Notes under the pieces: model-generated | Seen by the model: only the letters and a program-made list of their open reading frames with translations | Database searches by the model: none | What the model was told of the DNA's origin: nothing | Part shown: piece after piece, positions 23,620 through 36,264 of the stretch | Numbering within the stretch: the first letter of the stretch is position 1 | How the letters are laid out: the number at the start of each line of letters is the position of its first letter | Source of the DNA: Ascaphus truei | Taxonomy: Eukaryota; Chordata; Amphibia; Anura; Ascaphidae | Length of the DNA: 64,000 nucleotides | Reading direction: 5' to 3' | NCBI GenBank assembly: GCA_036426205.1 | Contig: CM071573.1 | Span: 45,289,664-45,353,663, forward strand | Translations under genes and position numbers: made by a program

Positions 23620-23990
23620 GTTGGGTCAGAATTGATTAAGACTGACCAGTGCTGTAACTAAAGATACGGATCATGCATTACCACTATACGACGGTGAGGC
23701 AGCGATCTGCTTCTAGGTAAAACAAATATGTATATTCCCCGTGCTTCTCCGTGTAGGGAGCATCCTGCTGGTGAAAAGATGTGCCATACATATGTAAAAA
23801 ACAGAAAGGGTATCCCTGCGCTTCTCCCATTGGGACAGCAATAAATGGGGAAATAAATATACATAGTGAAACCTATGTCTGTAAGACAAAGGAGACTTTT
23901 GTTTGCATCCTTTTATCAAATAATGCCAAGCCTGCTACCCAACGTCAAGGTAAATCTCTATAGCAGGTCCTATGCTAAATGTATACAAAT
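23620..23990. repeat. Interspersed repeat, copy 1
   Basis: 23620-23790 matches 25822-25996 closely (GGTCAGAATTGATTAAG, ACTAAAGATACGGATCATGC, CCCCGTGCTTCTC). 23925-23985 (CAACGTCAAGGT, CAGGTCCTA) resembles part of the TSD-flanked insert at 48601-49117. It is probably part of a PLE-like or non-autonomous retroelement that runs into 24060-24240. Confidence 0.6.
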
Positions 23991-24059
23991 GTTATCTGAA
24001 ATATACCCTGAAGGGGTTAATATACTCATAAGCTTATGTAACTTAGTGCAGTTAGATGG

Positions 24060-24240
24060 TGGGTGGTCCCGTGGGATCCGACGGCGGAGCACTGCAAGCG
24101 TAAGCAAGGGGGCTGCAAACCAGTTCCAATTAAAAATATTTATTGCGTGGTCATGAGGAGTACAGAGAACACTCTGACGCGTTTCAGGACTGTTGTCCCT
24201 TTATCAAAGAGTCTTAGTGCAGTTAGAAACTGGATACACC
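24060..24240 (-). mobile_element. PLE-type terminus with well-preserved hammerhead-like fold
   Basis: At 24171-24212 the minus strand folds as helix I ACTCT/AGAGT, core TTGATAA (consensus CTGATGA, two changes), a helix II of GGAC/GTCC type, then GAAA, a minimal CGCG helix III and TC at the cleavage position. All parts are in hammerhead order. Core changes suggest it is inactive. Confidence 0.6.
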
Positions 24241-24726
24241 AGTAAAGATACTTACATGTAAGCAAGTTAAGTGGAAAGTGATTTTACAGAGACCTTACTG
24301 GGAGATTATATACCTTGAAGGGAGGCACTACACCCCCCCCCCCCCCACAAGCTGCTCAATAAGCTTCCAGACATGCAAGTATTTTATCCTGCATCAGTTT
24401 GCACCAGATGACGCGCACTGTATGAAACGGGTTATTTAACGTTCCTTATTGCACCGATAGGCACAGAGATTACAGTTATATGAGTACTGGCAAATCTATT
24501 TTATGCAAAAAGAAAACATTGCTGTTAATAACACACACTTTGAAATAAATCATTAAAATACCGAACTGCAACTCCACCGCTAACTGCTCCTATTATCAAT
24601 CCCTATAACACTCCCTTAACTGCTTTGCTTATATGACTAATCACTATAACTCTCCCTGTAACCCCTCCCTATAACTATAGTACTCACTAAACTGTTTATA
24701 TAACCACTCACTCTAATCCTCCTTAA

Positions 24727-25573
24727 AGAGGCAGCTTAAAAAAAATCTTTTTTTTGTTTTAATATATGCAGCATTTGATTACCTTTATTGAAAACTAATT
24801 ACCTAAGCTGCTGATCAATTTGTTCTCCCGTGATCGATCAGCAAAATCCTGTTTAAAAGTGTTCACTAAATGGCTGCCTTTCAGTTTCAAATCAATCCTT
24901 CAGTCAGTGTAAGGCTTGGTCCCCGCTGCCTGCTGCAGCGCCTGCTGTGGTGTGCGCTGCAGGGACAAGAACCGCCCCTCAATTGGGGCTGGGCTTGCTG
25001 CCTTGGCTGCTGCGTTGCGCGACCAGATTTTTCTGAAGACAAAACTGTCTTCAGAAGTGGCGATGAAGCGCTGGCCACGCCCCCGGTGGTTCAGCCAATG
25101 AGAGCGACCCTGCCGGGTGATGTCATGGTCACGCCCCCGTCATGCCCCCCCCTCTCGTCTTTCCCCCTGCAGCTTTGCACAGATCGGGAAACAGAGGTGT
25201 ACGCGTCGCCAGCCTGGCAGGCGTGCGCGTGCAGCGCCGACTCCGGGGCTGTAGCCTAACTCATCAGCTACAATGTATTCTTATATTGCTAAGGTGACTA
25301 TCTCTTGTTACAGTTTGCAGCACAAACTGCTGGGAATATTGGCAACAAATGATCACAAACAGGAAAGTGTTGCAAAGATCGTGCACTGCTGGGGAGGTGG
25401 GCTAAAACCTGCTATAGAAATCAAAGGATGCTCAGTATAATAAAACTCATTACAAATGGCATTAAGAGTTGCATTTTAAAATTCAAAAATGTAATAAGTA
25501 TTATCTAATACTACAGAATTGATTTATGTACAGTAGAAAAACATACATGTAGGGTATTGCTTGGATTGCTCCT
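24727..25573. mobile_element. TTAA-target MITE, interrupted
   Basis: AGAGGCAGC and ATTGCTCCT form inverted ends between TTAA tetranucleotides (24723-24726, 25574-25577), as in piggyBac or Kolobok elements. It contains TGATCGATCAG, which is shared with a truncated relative at 53837. The GC-rich MITE at 24910 is inserted into it. Confidence 0.6.
24910..25254. mobile_element. CpG-rich MITE nested in the TTAA element
   Basis: AAGGCTTGGTCCCCGCTGCC at the left and CCGGGGCTGTAGCCT at the right match the termini of the complete copy at 60150-60502. GGTGATGTCATGG and GTTCAGCCAATGAG are shared inside. Strong GC contrast with the flanks marks the edges. Open frames up to 129 codons are composition artefacts. 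Confidence 0.7.
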
Positions 25574-25821
25574 TTAAGCTGCTAGTATAACCACAACTTA
25601 GAAATTTTCCCTAACTGCTTCCACAGTAGCAAATTCTCTGTACAGTACCTCATATGCGTAATACCTCTTATAACTGCTTATTATAACTCATTCCTAACTA
25701 CTCCTACACAGCTCCTGTGCAAAGCACAGTGTATCTTATCACAAAATGGCACAACACAGAACTCTTGTTGTTGTCATTGACCTGATATAATGGCCATGAG
25801 TGACGTTTGATATATATATCA
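25574..25821. other. No recognised element
   Basis: AT-rich sequence, nothing supported. Confidence 0.4.
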
Positions 25822-26130
25822 TCGTTGGGTCAGAATTGATTAAGGTTGACCAGTGTTGTAACTAAAGATACGGATCATGCGCTACCACTATACGGCGGTG
25901 AGGCAGCGATCTTCTTCAAGGTAAAACAAATATGTATATTCCCCGTGCTTCTCTGTGTAGGGAACATCCTGCTGGTGAAAAGATTGGCCATATATATGTG
26001 AAAAAAATAAAAATAATATATATATATTCAAAAATGAATAGACAATACCGTTCTGTGGCTAACGAAATGCTTTTATTTGTGCAAGCTTTCGAGATAAGCT
26101 CTATTCTTTTTTTATTATTAAAGCTCGGCT
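25822..26130 (-). repeat. Interspersed repeat copy 2 and PLE-type terminus fragment
   Basis: 25822-25996 is the second copy of the repeat at 23620. 26028-26130 is another minus-strand fragment of the GCTAACGAAATGC / AGCTTTCGAGATA terminus, cut within its hairpin. Confidence 0.65.
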
Positions 26131-26155
26131 AACATGGAACATACATATACACATA

Positions 26156-26165
<10 letters not shown>

Positions 26166-26223
<58 letters not shown>

Positions 26224-26255
26224 AACAGACACACACACACACACAGCGCAACCAG
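26166..26255. repeat. CA microsatellite
   Basis: About 90 bp of CA with two AAACA interruptions. It abuts the left end of the MITE at 26244. Confidence 0.95.
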
Positions 26256-26495
26256 TATAAGATCACTTGCCTTGGAAAATCTGGGGCAATCTCCCAATAA
26301 ACTGCAATATTTTTGTGAGTTTTCTGCAGCCAGACTAATGGCCCATCGGATTAACACAGCGGGGGATCCCTGCAGTCCCATTCAAACTGAATCTAATGGA
26401 CCATTAATCTGGCAGCAGAAAACAGTTGAGGCATTTACTGTGAGATGCCCTAGTTTTTACCCAAGCAAGTGATTGGATACTGGTGGCTGCATCTG
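26244..26495. mobile_element. Fold-back TA-target MITE, second copy
   Basis: Aligns with 21694-21966, including TAAGATCACTTGCCTTGG and the ACACAGCGGGG palindrome core. The right end is followed by TA (26496-26497). The left end runs into the CA repeat. Confidence 0.7.
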
Positions 26496-26859
26496 TATCT
26501 CTTTCCAAATCTCCTAGTTGCAATAATGCCCAGGAGAACATGGTAAGAATGGCTGGATTGTACATGGTAGAGCAGGTTACGAGCTGGGAGTAAAGGGACT
26601 GATATATATTTTTGCAATATTTTTATTTGAAATGAGATCGTACAGTTTTCTTTACAAATCTGCCCCTGGGAACTGACGAGCCAGAAGTCCAGGAAACATT
26701 TCATATAACTGTCGTATTTGCAGTCCCTTCTTATTTTACCTGTTTGAGTCATGGTAACACTACACTGTGCAGCTAAGTGACACTGTCTGCGGCTCACTGG
26801 CATTGTATTCATTGCTTGTATTCATTTTGTATTAATTGCTTGGTTATATGCCGCCCTTT

Positions 26860-27500
26860 CCCCTCCCGTTTCCCCCTGAACCCTACGGGTCCCCGGATAA
26901 TTACAGGGGAAAGTGCTGCCGGATACTTCCTGGTATTTAAATCCCCACATAACCTGAGCCAGTAGGAAGCAGCGAGGGATGACTTTGCATCTTTCTATTG
27001 GCCCACGTAACGTGAGAGATTTAAACGCTGTTTTGTTTCTTCTGGACGGGATGCTGCCAGTGGCATCTTCACCGGTAAAAATCGGAAACCAGGGCCTCAG
27101 GAGCTGAAATTCACGTGCTTTTGCTCAAGACAACCCCTGCATCCCACACATGTAAAAAAATGATTCTTCCGGGTCTCTGAAGCTGAACCAGGTTCATTTC
27201 TCCTCGAGAGACCTCACTGCTTCCCGGGATACTTACATACGTAGGTGATGCCGGTATCTCCTTCATGTTTAAAGGTCCCGCGTCATGCAGGCCAATAGGA
27301 ATCCACGACCGATTTAAATTGCGGCTTCCTACGGGCTCCCATGCCGCAGATTTGAGCCGCCATATTGCGGGCTGCTACTGACATCACCTTCTGAGCTAAA
27401 TATTTCTGGGAGCAGGGGTTCCCTGAGCTGAAATTAACACAGTTCAGCTACGGAGACCACCTGCTACCCACCTAAGGGGAAATTCACCTTTCCACCATGT
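26860..27500. repeat. GC-rich interspersed repeat, unresolved
   Basis: It contains repeated ACGTGAGAGATTTAAA and gagctgaa-type words. These are shared with 15600-15680 of copy B, so it is probably a relative of that family. Ends were not resolved. Confidence 0.4.
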
Positions 27501-28763
27501 TGAAATGCACCATGCGACAGCGAACTGAATCTAAGGGGTGAAATAATTGTTACACAGCTTACTGTAGCATTACCCTGCTAGACCCTACGATCAGCAGTAG
27601 TAATGGGGAAAATTAAAAAAAGGATCTGTAACAGTAATAGTAAGTACCAAAAAATAAGGAGTACAATGTAAAGATGACGGAGTTGCCTATGAACTCACAT
27701 TGAGTAGAAAAATAGTACAAATGGACCTAATGGGATATAAGATGCATACATTTACTTGGATTGATGTGCAGCTAATGAGACATGGAAATTAATTTATTTT
27801 TAACTGATTGAAAGGTATAGATTAATGTCTTTCTTAATCAAGTGACACGGATCAATATTACCATCATGCTTTAGTCAATGATACTTGTACCTAGGACATA
27901 AATTAAACATGCCAGACAATGTTCTGAAGCTTATAAAATGTACTGAGGATGAAAATACAGTAACATACTGTAGCAATGTGATAAATCATACACAAGGGGC
28001 ATTTGGTACAACTAGACTGTACCTCCCAGCACTTGCTGGCTACCATTGCAAAAGGAGATATTTCATTTTTGTTTCCTTTTGTAATATTGTGAATATTCAA
28101 TAATATATTTAAGTCATGCTGTTGTGGTACTAACAATAAACACTTGAACTTCAAGTTAATAGGTGCCCTTACTTTGACTATTATAAGATAGTAGCTTGTG
28201 CTATTGATATTGATAGTGTTTTCTCTGGGGGTATAATGATGTTTCTCAGGGGGTATAATTGCATTTACAGCACGTATAGTATACTGCAGCCTTTACTTTT
28301 CCTCGGCAACTGTCCGTGCTGTGACATTACCTCGTGTGTCCGCAGTATCTCATCTCGGTTCTAATGAGCGTCTCTGGGTGCGTTCACTGGTCCGGCTAGC
28401 GTCTCTGTGATTTGCCTCAATTCTCTCTCTCTATACTGTATGTATATGACATGGGGTTAAATATATACAAATATTGCAATATATAAATCTATATATATAG
28501 CGTGGCTATATGTATATAAATAATATAATGTTTCAAATTAAACATTGCTGTGTGAAGGTGAAAAAGACGGCGCTAACTCTACTAGTGTACGCTTGTATTA
28601 TACAGTGAGTGATGATTGTAATCAAATGATTAATAAACAATGGTGACGTGATATACAACGGGAAAATAATAATAAGTTTAAACCCCCTGCTCAAACCCAG
28701 CTGGTAGGGACTGGTTCCACTAGTCCCACAAATCGTCGTTCTCCAGTTCTCCAGAGCATGTCA
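27501..28763. other. No recognised element
   Basis: AT-rich, with a short TA tract at about 28480-28530. 28555-28763 may be untranslated PLE sequence leading into the fragment below. Confidence 0.4.
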
Positions 28764-29173
28764 ATTTAAATCTAGCAACAGAACTGAGTTTACATCAAAC
28801 ATTACAGGGGAAAAGTTAAACATAGAATCTTGCTTGACGTGCAGGTCAGACCATGTGGTGTACCTCCTGGAGTGCCCATGTAAATTACAATATGTGGGGA
28901 AGACTGAAAGACCTATAAGGACTAGAATCATTGAACATCTAAGTAGTATAAAAAGGTCCCTTGTGACACACAGTCTTTCCAAACATTTCATGGAAAAGCA
29001 CCAGGGGGACGCCGCTGGTCTGACATATACGCCCATTGAACATGTTCCGGGCCACTGGCGGGGGGAGATCGCAATCTGGAACTCATGAGGAGGGAGACAT
29101 TCTGGATCCACAGGTTGCGGACTCTCTCCCCCAGGGGCCTCAACATGGAAATTGAGATAGCACCCTTTTTGTG
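28764..29173 (+). pseudogene. Penelope-like GIY-YIG endonuclease domain, one frameshift
   Basis: Frame from 28764 reads FKSSNRTEFTSNITGEKLN, then a TC-RSDHVVYLLECPC zinc-knuckle-like cysteine cluster. It continues with LQYVGKTERPIRTRIIEH, giving the YLL and YVG motifs and the conserved arginine helix of the GIY-YIG nuclease that nicks DNA for target-primed insertion in PLEs. A frameshift in the G-run near 29062 breaks it. The next frame continues RRETFWIHRLRTLSPRGLN and ends at TGA (29171-29173), the normal PLE C-terminus. It is the best preserved of the PLE pieces, but RT is absent. Confidence 0.87.
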
Positions 29174-30030
29174 ATATACAGAATCCTATGACACCCTCAT
29201 GTTAATGGATCACTAACCAGTTCTCTTGTTTTCTTCCTTTGTTGTTTTTCCCTCACAGTGTCAATTTTTTATCCATTGCTGTTCAAATAGATCTAGGCTA
29301 ATAACATTTAGTACTCATTGTGCCACTGTTTTGTCACTCTGCCTATTCTCCTTAGATTATGCCTTTTGTAGGATGTTTTATCCCATTTGTATAAAAATTG
29401 TGTAATTCACTGAATTATACTGCAGGCTATTCTGCTGTTGTATCCCTTCAGAACATGTAGATCCGTGTGCTAATGTAATGCCACCCTCTCACAAATGTAA
29501 AAGTCGGTGACCGAATTTATATACATAACGAATTTATATACATAACGGAGCCTTCCCAATTTTTGTAGCTACCTCACATTGAATAATGTGCTGTAAAATA
29601 TTTTCAGCTATGGAATAATCCATTGAAGCGCCCCTGCAGTCCCCTTGTATATACTTTTTTTTATACTTTTTCACACTTTTTTGCATTAACCCTTTCCAAT
29701 CCTCATCCTTGTTTAATCCTACACCCCATTCCCTCATATTTACATTGAGGTGAATTAATCCACTGTATTGCCTCTTAATGATTGATTAATCAAAAAAATC
29801 CCATAACACATTTGACTTCCATTGAGGAATACAAGAAGTTTCAATTACTTCTCTTTTGAACCCCTTATCCCTCACTTATGCATCATTTTATTTGCTATAT
29901 CACATCGAAGTGATCCTGAATCCAATATCCATGGTATCAAGTGCTCCCTTATGCATATAGATGCATTTTAAGGCAGTAATTAGTGCAGACCATTTTAAAC
30001 ACATGTTTTTTTGATTAAATGCCAATCATG
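29174..30030 (+). mobile_element. Probable PLE 3' untranslated region
   Basis: It lies between the endonuclease stop and the ribozyme-like terminus with no other element recognised. A 17-bp direct repeat (CGAATTTATATACATAA) occurs twice at 29514-29547. Confidence 0.35.
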
Positions 30031-30039
30031 CAGGGTATA

Positions 30040-30420
30040 TTAAGATACTAAGGAGTAGGGGGTGGTACACTCCTGAGGAAGCCACGCACCCTATTGGCGA
30101 AACGCGCAGAGTGGTAGCCGCCCAGAGAAGGAGAGAAACTGTAGCAGAGTTTGCAGACCCACGACCGGAAGTGACGCATCGCGACCAACCGGAAGTGACG
30201 GATCGAAGCCTGCCAGACAGGACAGCCCACCCGAGAGGGAGCTCCAGGCAGAGAGCCAAGCAGCGTCCTGCATGAGCAACGAAGCTGACGGGAATAACAT
30301 ACCCCAGAGGGAGCCTACGAGGTGGAGAGTCCCAGACAGCAGTGTCCTACGCAGAGTCCATACCGGAGGTGGTGGGTGAGCCTGAAGCTAACAGCATTCT
30401 CTCCTCGGTCACTTATAATG
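30040..30420 (+). mobile_element. Penelope terminal repeat with hammerhead-like motif
   Basis: On the same strand and downstream of the endonuclease, 30068-30113 reads CACTC (helix I), CTGAGGA, GCC...GGC (helix II), GAAA, CGCG, then CA and GAGTG (helix I partner). The cleavage-site U is replaced, so self-cleavage is not expected. Its placement supports these motifs being PLE terminal ribozymes. Confidence 0.6.
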
Positions 30421-31967
30421 TGATACACGCATGAAATACATGTTTTTATTGTAAGTGTTCATTTTTAACCATATAAAGTCAAGTTTTTTTTACATTACTG
30501 GTCTGCACTATGGATATCTTTTCTTTTTTTATACACACTGCTGCTAAACTGAGATTGGGAGTCCCTATATTCCTGGATGAGAAACCCTCCTTGCAGAGAC
30601 CATTGTGTCAAACCGCTTGTTTTTGACTTACATCTTGTAAGTAGGCCACACATACGAGCCAAGATCCATCACAGATTCTATATATAAGTTATCAAACTGT
30701 CTGCACTTAGATTGCTTTTTGTCAAATTAAACATTTACATATAAGCAATAAATAATAATGAAACGAAAGGTCATTTTAATATATTTTTTATTGTATATAA
30801 AAAAAAAATGATGAAATTCATATATTCTGCCAATACCCAACATCAAAACCCTAAGCCTGAAACTATTGTTCGAGGAAAAACCAAAACATTGGGTCAAATG
30901 AACATCTGTAGATGTCATTGTTAGATGAATCCCACCCATGTGTTTCCTTCACTATAAATGTAGCATGAAGCACGAGTTTGACACAGATCGCCTTCTTACT
31001 CTAGGGCTATATCCACACATTCTACTAGGAAAGCCGCTAGCTGCTGCACTATTTCCGGGTTATTTATAATGATCACATAGTGACATTGTTGGCGAGTTTA
31101 ATTTACGTAGTACTTTTTTGTTTTTCTATTCTCTGCATCTATCATTTTTTTTTTTTTAAACCAATTTACTTTTTTTGCCCCAAAGCAGAATGGAAAGTGA
31201 TGGCCAGCCACTGTAGCAAATACTTTTTTTTATGTTACCTTACTGGTGCAATTTGAATGTAATATATCAGTGCGAATGCTTCAGATACATGATGCTTTGA
31301 CGAGAATTAAGTCAACAAAACAGATATTGTACTGCATTATTTACTAGGCGCATCTCATATCTCCTGGGGATAAGCTCTATAGGAGATCCAGAGATATTGA
31401 AGGTTAATTAAAGGAACAAAGTAGCTGTAAACTTTGAGATATGGCGCTATGCTATATTCTCTCTTGGTGTTGACAGATTGCCTTTATGCATAGATTATAC
31501 ACACTTTCTGTATCCTTTCCATTACTGAAGCTTAACTTGCTCTTTCCCTACAAGTGTTCTGTTTTACTTACATCCATATAGTTGATCAATTATATTTTCA
31601 TATTGGCCTCGCAACCATGACAGACAGCTACAAAGTAAAAGATATCTCAAATAACATAATATGATACCATTGGATGCATGGGAGTATTGTTTGTGCCCGT
31701 GAAGGTCTCACATTATCCTAACACAAATACTAAATGGATTATGTAAATGGATAAAGCACACAAATGTAACACTGCATTGCAAAAATAGAGCTGCTACACT
31801 GCCTAAATTCTAACTATCCGATCAATTATACAATGCAAATATTATAACTGTCATACACAATTTAAAGCAGTGTTTTGGTTGAATCCAAACCACCTTAAAA
31901 ATGAAGCACCAGATCCACAGTGCTCCAGTAAGTGAGTTATCTAGACGGTATCCTAAGTTATTCCTTT
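30421..31967. other. No recognised element
   Basis: AT-rich DNA without supported features. Confidence 0.4.
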
Positions 31968-33440
31968 ATTTATAACATGTTTTACCAGGAAGTAATACAT
32001 TGAGATTTACCTCTCGTTTTCAAGTATGTCCTGGACATAGAGTTATGATGACAAATAATACATGGTTACATACTGTAAGTGAACAGGGTATATATTATAG
32101 ACAAGACATTGCATGCACAGTTAAAGATAATATATATTATAGGCGTATGTAACAGTTACAGACCAGATTAAAATGTGAGACAGCTTTAGTTTTGAAAGAA
32201 CTTAGACTGGTGGCGGATGTGAGAGTCTCCGGTAGATTATTTCAGTTTTCGGGTGCACAGTAAGAGAAGGAGGAGCGGCGGATACTTTGCTGAACCTTGG
32301 GACCATGAACAGTCTTTTGGAGCCAGATCTCAGATAAGTGCTGCATGTGGTAGGGGTGAGGAGCTTGTTCAGATAGTATTTGAAGGCAAGACAGGAAAGA
32401 TGAACTTTGTGCCTAGACTCAATTTATGTTCTTTGAGCATGCCGCAGCGATGTGTGCTGTAGTTACAATTGAGAACAAAGTGACATATTGAATTGTAGAG
32501 GGTATCAAGTTTGCTAAGGTGGGTTTGGGGTGCCAAGTCGTATACTATGTCCCCATAGTCGATAATTGGCATTAGCGTCTGCTGTGCGATACGCTTTCTG
32601 ACCAGGAGACTTAGGGAGGATTTGTTCCTGTAAAGTACACCTAGTTTGGCATAGGTTTTGGATGTCAGGGTATCAATGTGCATCCCGAATGTTAAATTGG
32701 AGTCAACCCATATGCCCAAATATTTAAAACTAGTAACAGGAGTTAGGGTGGTATTAGCATTGGTTATGATTTGGAGCTAAGTCATTGGAAGCATTAAAAA
32801 TGTAGCCTTGGTCCCAAATACCATTGTTACAGTCTTGTCAGTGTTTAAAAACAGTTTGTTTTGAGAAATCCAATTTTCAGGTCTCAAAAAGTCAGATTGA
32901 AGTATGTGTTCAAGGTTGGAGAGACTAGGGCTGTGTTCATATAATATTGTGTCATCTGCATACATATGTATTGAAGCTCCCTTACAAGCTGTAGGAAGAT
33001 CATTGATGAACACTGAGAAGAGTAGCGGCCACAGAACAGAGCCTAGCGGGACACCACAGGTGATATCCAAGGTGTTGAGTTAGAGCCCGAGATGGACACA
33101 TGTTGGGATCTACCTGATAGGTACGACTGAAACCAGTTTAAAGCATGTTTCCCTATTCCAGAGCACTGGAGTTTGTTAAGCAGGATAGCATGATCAACAG
33201 TATCAAAAGCCATTGAAAATCTAGTAATATTGCACCAGTGAGTTATCCCCGTTCCATTCCACACTGGATTTCATTGCAAACTTTTAGCAGTGTAGTTACT
33301 GTGGAGTGTTTGAGGAGAAAGCCAGATTGGAACTGGCTAGGGAAATTTGTCTTGCTATAGTAATCTCTTCATTGGGAGTGAACACATGTTTCCATGACTT
33401 TGGATAGTATTGGGAGAAGAGAGATTGACAGAAAGTGGAG
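31968..33440 (-). pseudogene. L2-like LINE, reverse transcriptase C-terminal half and 3' tail
   Basis: LINE reverse transcriptase copies its own RNA into nicked chromosomal DNA. On the minus strand the order is SQFQSGF and KHSTVTTLL (about 33340-33270), FDTVDHAILLNKL (about 33215), PLGSVLWPLLFSVFINDLP, then YADDTILYEHS, the catalytic YADD motif (about 32960). A thumb region follows, SNLTFGMHIDTL to IIDYGDIVYDL (about 32700-32560). The untranslated tail ends near 31968. Motifs fall in several frames with stops. The N-terminal endonuclease is absent, so it is a 5'-truncated, dead copy. Its tail identifies the fragments at 2349, 19384 and 63640. Confidence 0.88.
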
Positions 33441-34930
33441 AATGAGAAATAAGTCTGCTCACCTCAATGTCTAAAGGGATTATTTATATTTATATTGATC
33501 CACTAGGGTGCAGAGGAGGAGAAAATGTGTATACTCAAATGATCCCTAGCGATCAAAAAAGATCCTCCTATGTGAGATTTCTTTTAAACAACCTATACAT
33601 GAGCACACAATACTTCTAACATACTGTTGTAAAAAATATATATCGCAATCAATCTGTGTCACTTTATAGGGATATTCAAATTTACCAAGATGGCATATAC
33701 AAAATTTCTATGGGCGCGAGACCAGGGGAGCCAGGCGTGGGGGCGCAGCTTCAAAAGTTTGCACTCTCCTGATTATATGCTGTATAATCCTTCACAGTAT
33801 TTTCATTTGCATAAAAGCAAATTCTGTTTTAATCAAAGTCACATTCCATGTTAAAATTCCCCTATGTGGGAAGCAGGGGGTGTCCGGAGCAGCTACTTAC
33901 CACTGTATATGCTGCCAGTTTTTCATGGTGGTTTAAATCCACCGCGCCACATGGGCAAATAAGAAGCCGCGACGGATTAAGCCACCATATTAGTAAAAAA
34001 AAAAACACCTTTAACATCCTATAATATATTATATAATAATATTCGGAACCACAATATTGAAGTTTGTGGAACATGGTAAGGGGGGGGGGGGGATTAGGTC
34101 TATTGTGAGATGATCACTTCATGGTTTTCAGGTTCTAGTGCTTCTAAAAATTCAATTTCAGGTGAGGACAGAAATATGTTGCTTCAATAACACTGATAAT
34201 AGAGAAGTTACAGGACTGATGGGAGTATGGTAACCCTTTGTTTTGCAGTGGCTCAAATAAAAGTAGGCTTTTTCTTGGATTTTACTGTTAAATATATCAA
34301 ACATGTTCTATCAGCCAGGATTGAGTAGATTATAATTTTGTGTGTCAGGAAATCATTCTTATTATGTAATTTTCTATATTACTTCCATGCTATCCCTGCC
34401 TAGAGGAGCGATTCTGCTTCAACCATTTCTTACAAACTTGTTTGAATCCTAAATGTGTTGGTGGTAGATTGCTAATACAGAACACCCTGCCTCATATTAT
34501 GCACATTTAATGTTCGTAATCCACCATAAATAATAGATGATATTACAGCTTATTGTTTGCCGACAGTAAGTAATAGATTGCAATAATAAAACCATACTTA
34601 ATCGTTTATTGTACATAATACAGTTTATTTTATTTAAACATGGTATACTAGCAAATGTGTTTTTATCTTCTTATATAGATATCTCTGGTTACATTATAGG
34701 AACAGTATTTGCAATAAAAAGAAAAGGATTACAAGCAGATATGAAGTATGACAGAAATGTAATATTTTGTTGGACGCCTGTGACTGACAAGAGGAAGCCA
34801 CATAACTGTAGATTAATAACAAAATAGAGGTAGTATACGGTATTAACAGCACCTCAATAAAGATAAATAATTAATAAATGTTAGTGTAGTGTAGGGGAAC
34901 AAAAGAGGGACCCCGAATCCCTCTATATTA
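33441..34930. other. No firm element
   Basis: Mostly AT-rich. 33705-33755 is a GC-rich fragment resembling the hAT-like ends (GGGCGCGAG, GGGGGCGCAG) and may be a remnant. A G-run lies at 34080. Confidence 0.4.
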
Positions 34931-35300
34931 TCAATAAGAAACAAAGAAAGTGTTCCCAGCACTCAATAGAAAATATGCGTGCAAATGACACTGAATGAAA
35001 TACCCAAAACATTTTTACTATCAAAAAATTAATACAGATCTGGCAAACAATATGCAATGGATAATGATGCTATTCTAGTCTATATAGTCTAGCCACAAAT
35101 GGTATCCAGATAGCACACTGCGTGTAATAGGCAAAAAAGGAAGGCAGGGAGGTAAGGGAAAACAATGAGGGAGTGGGATAAAAACGGGAACAAGGGGGGC
35201 AATGTTTCGGGGCTCCAAGCCCCTTCTTCTTGCTCGTTCCCAGAGACCAAAATGATCCTGGTACTTACCTTACCCCTATAGAGCAAAGACTTGAAAAAGC
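34931..35300 (-). mobile_element. PLE-type terminus with GGGGC/GCCCC hairpin
   Basis: Minus strand 35237-35201 reads AAGAAG, GGGGC-TTGGA-GCCCC, GAAACATTG. The five-base-pair stem placed directly before GAAAC matches the layout at 11768 and 24171. The CTGA part of the core is not preserved. Confidence 0.5.
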
Positions 35301-35709
35301 AAATGACAAAAACTGAAATAACCCTGCAATGTGTGCAACAATCTATCTACTAGTAATGTTTCAGCCACAAGGTAGCAAATTTATCCAAATGACAAAGCTG
35401 AAGAAATCCTGCAATACGTGCAACAATATCTATTGGTAATGTTTAAGCCACAAGGTAGCAAACTTAACACACCGATTGTAAACAAGAATAGTATTAAAAC
35501 ATTAATGTCCCTTATATCCAAGCAAAGAACATCCCTGACAAACACTTAAAGTCAGATGACCACACACTGAGTCCCAAAAAGTATTGTAATGTGTTACTGA
35601 AAGCAGGCAGCAAAATTTCTGCAAGTGCAGGGCATCTGAATATAGAGATGTCATAACAGACACTAAACTATGATACAGATAAAGCATCATTTAAGTAAGA
35701 ATCCCTGAA
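35301..35709. other. No recognised element
   Basis: There are two similar stretches (GAAATAACCCTGCAATGTGT at 35316 and GAAATCCTGCAATACGTG at 35402, both followed by CAACAAT and GCCACAAGGTAGCAAA), showing a local tandem duplication of about 85 bp. Confidence 0.6.
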
Positions 35710-35820
35710 GAACAGGGCATTACTGGCCAATAATGCCCTGGCTGGAAGAGTTGAAGGCCCGAGGCGAAGCCGAGGGACTTTAACCCAGCCAGGGCATTAT
35801 TGGCCAGTAATGCCCTGTTC
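35710..35820. repeat. Near-perfect 111-bp palindrome
   Basis: Arms 35710-35745 and 35785-35820 are perfect 36-bp complements (GAACAGGGCATTACTGGCC). The 39-nt centre, with GAGGCGAAGCCGAGGG, is itself partly self-complementary. The GGGCATTA and ATAGGCTAAA words recur at 37280-37420, so it is probably one end of a fold-back element spanning the CA array. Confidence 0.9.
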
Positions 35821-35984
35821 TGAGGGGATTATTACTGTTATAGGCTAAATTTAGACTTTTTTCATAAATAATAGACACTTTTGTATAGTTATATAGATTT
35901 GCTTATAAAAATAAAATGGTAAATACATGAAACCACCTCTATATACACTTACACTGCAGATATCTATATCCACACACTGCCGCC

Positions 35985-36195
35985 CCCTCTGTGTACACAC
36001 ACAGAACACATTACCTCTACACACACAGCACCTCTACACACACCACCTCTACACACACTGCACCTCTACACACACAGCACCTCTCTACACACCCAGCAGC
36101 TCAACACACAACACAGCAGATCTACACACACAAACTGCTGCTATACACACAACACCTACACACAGCAGCTCTACACACACAAGCACACCACACAC

Positions 36196-36229
<34 letters not shown>

Positions 36230-36233
36230 AGCA

Positions 36234-36264
<31 letters not shown>

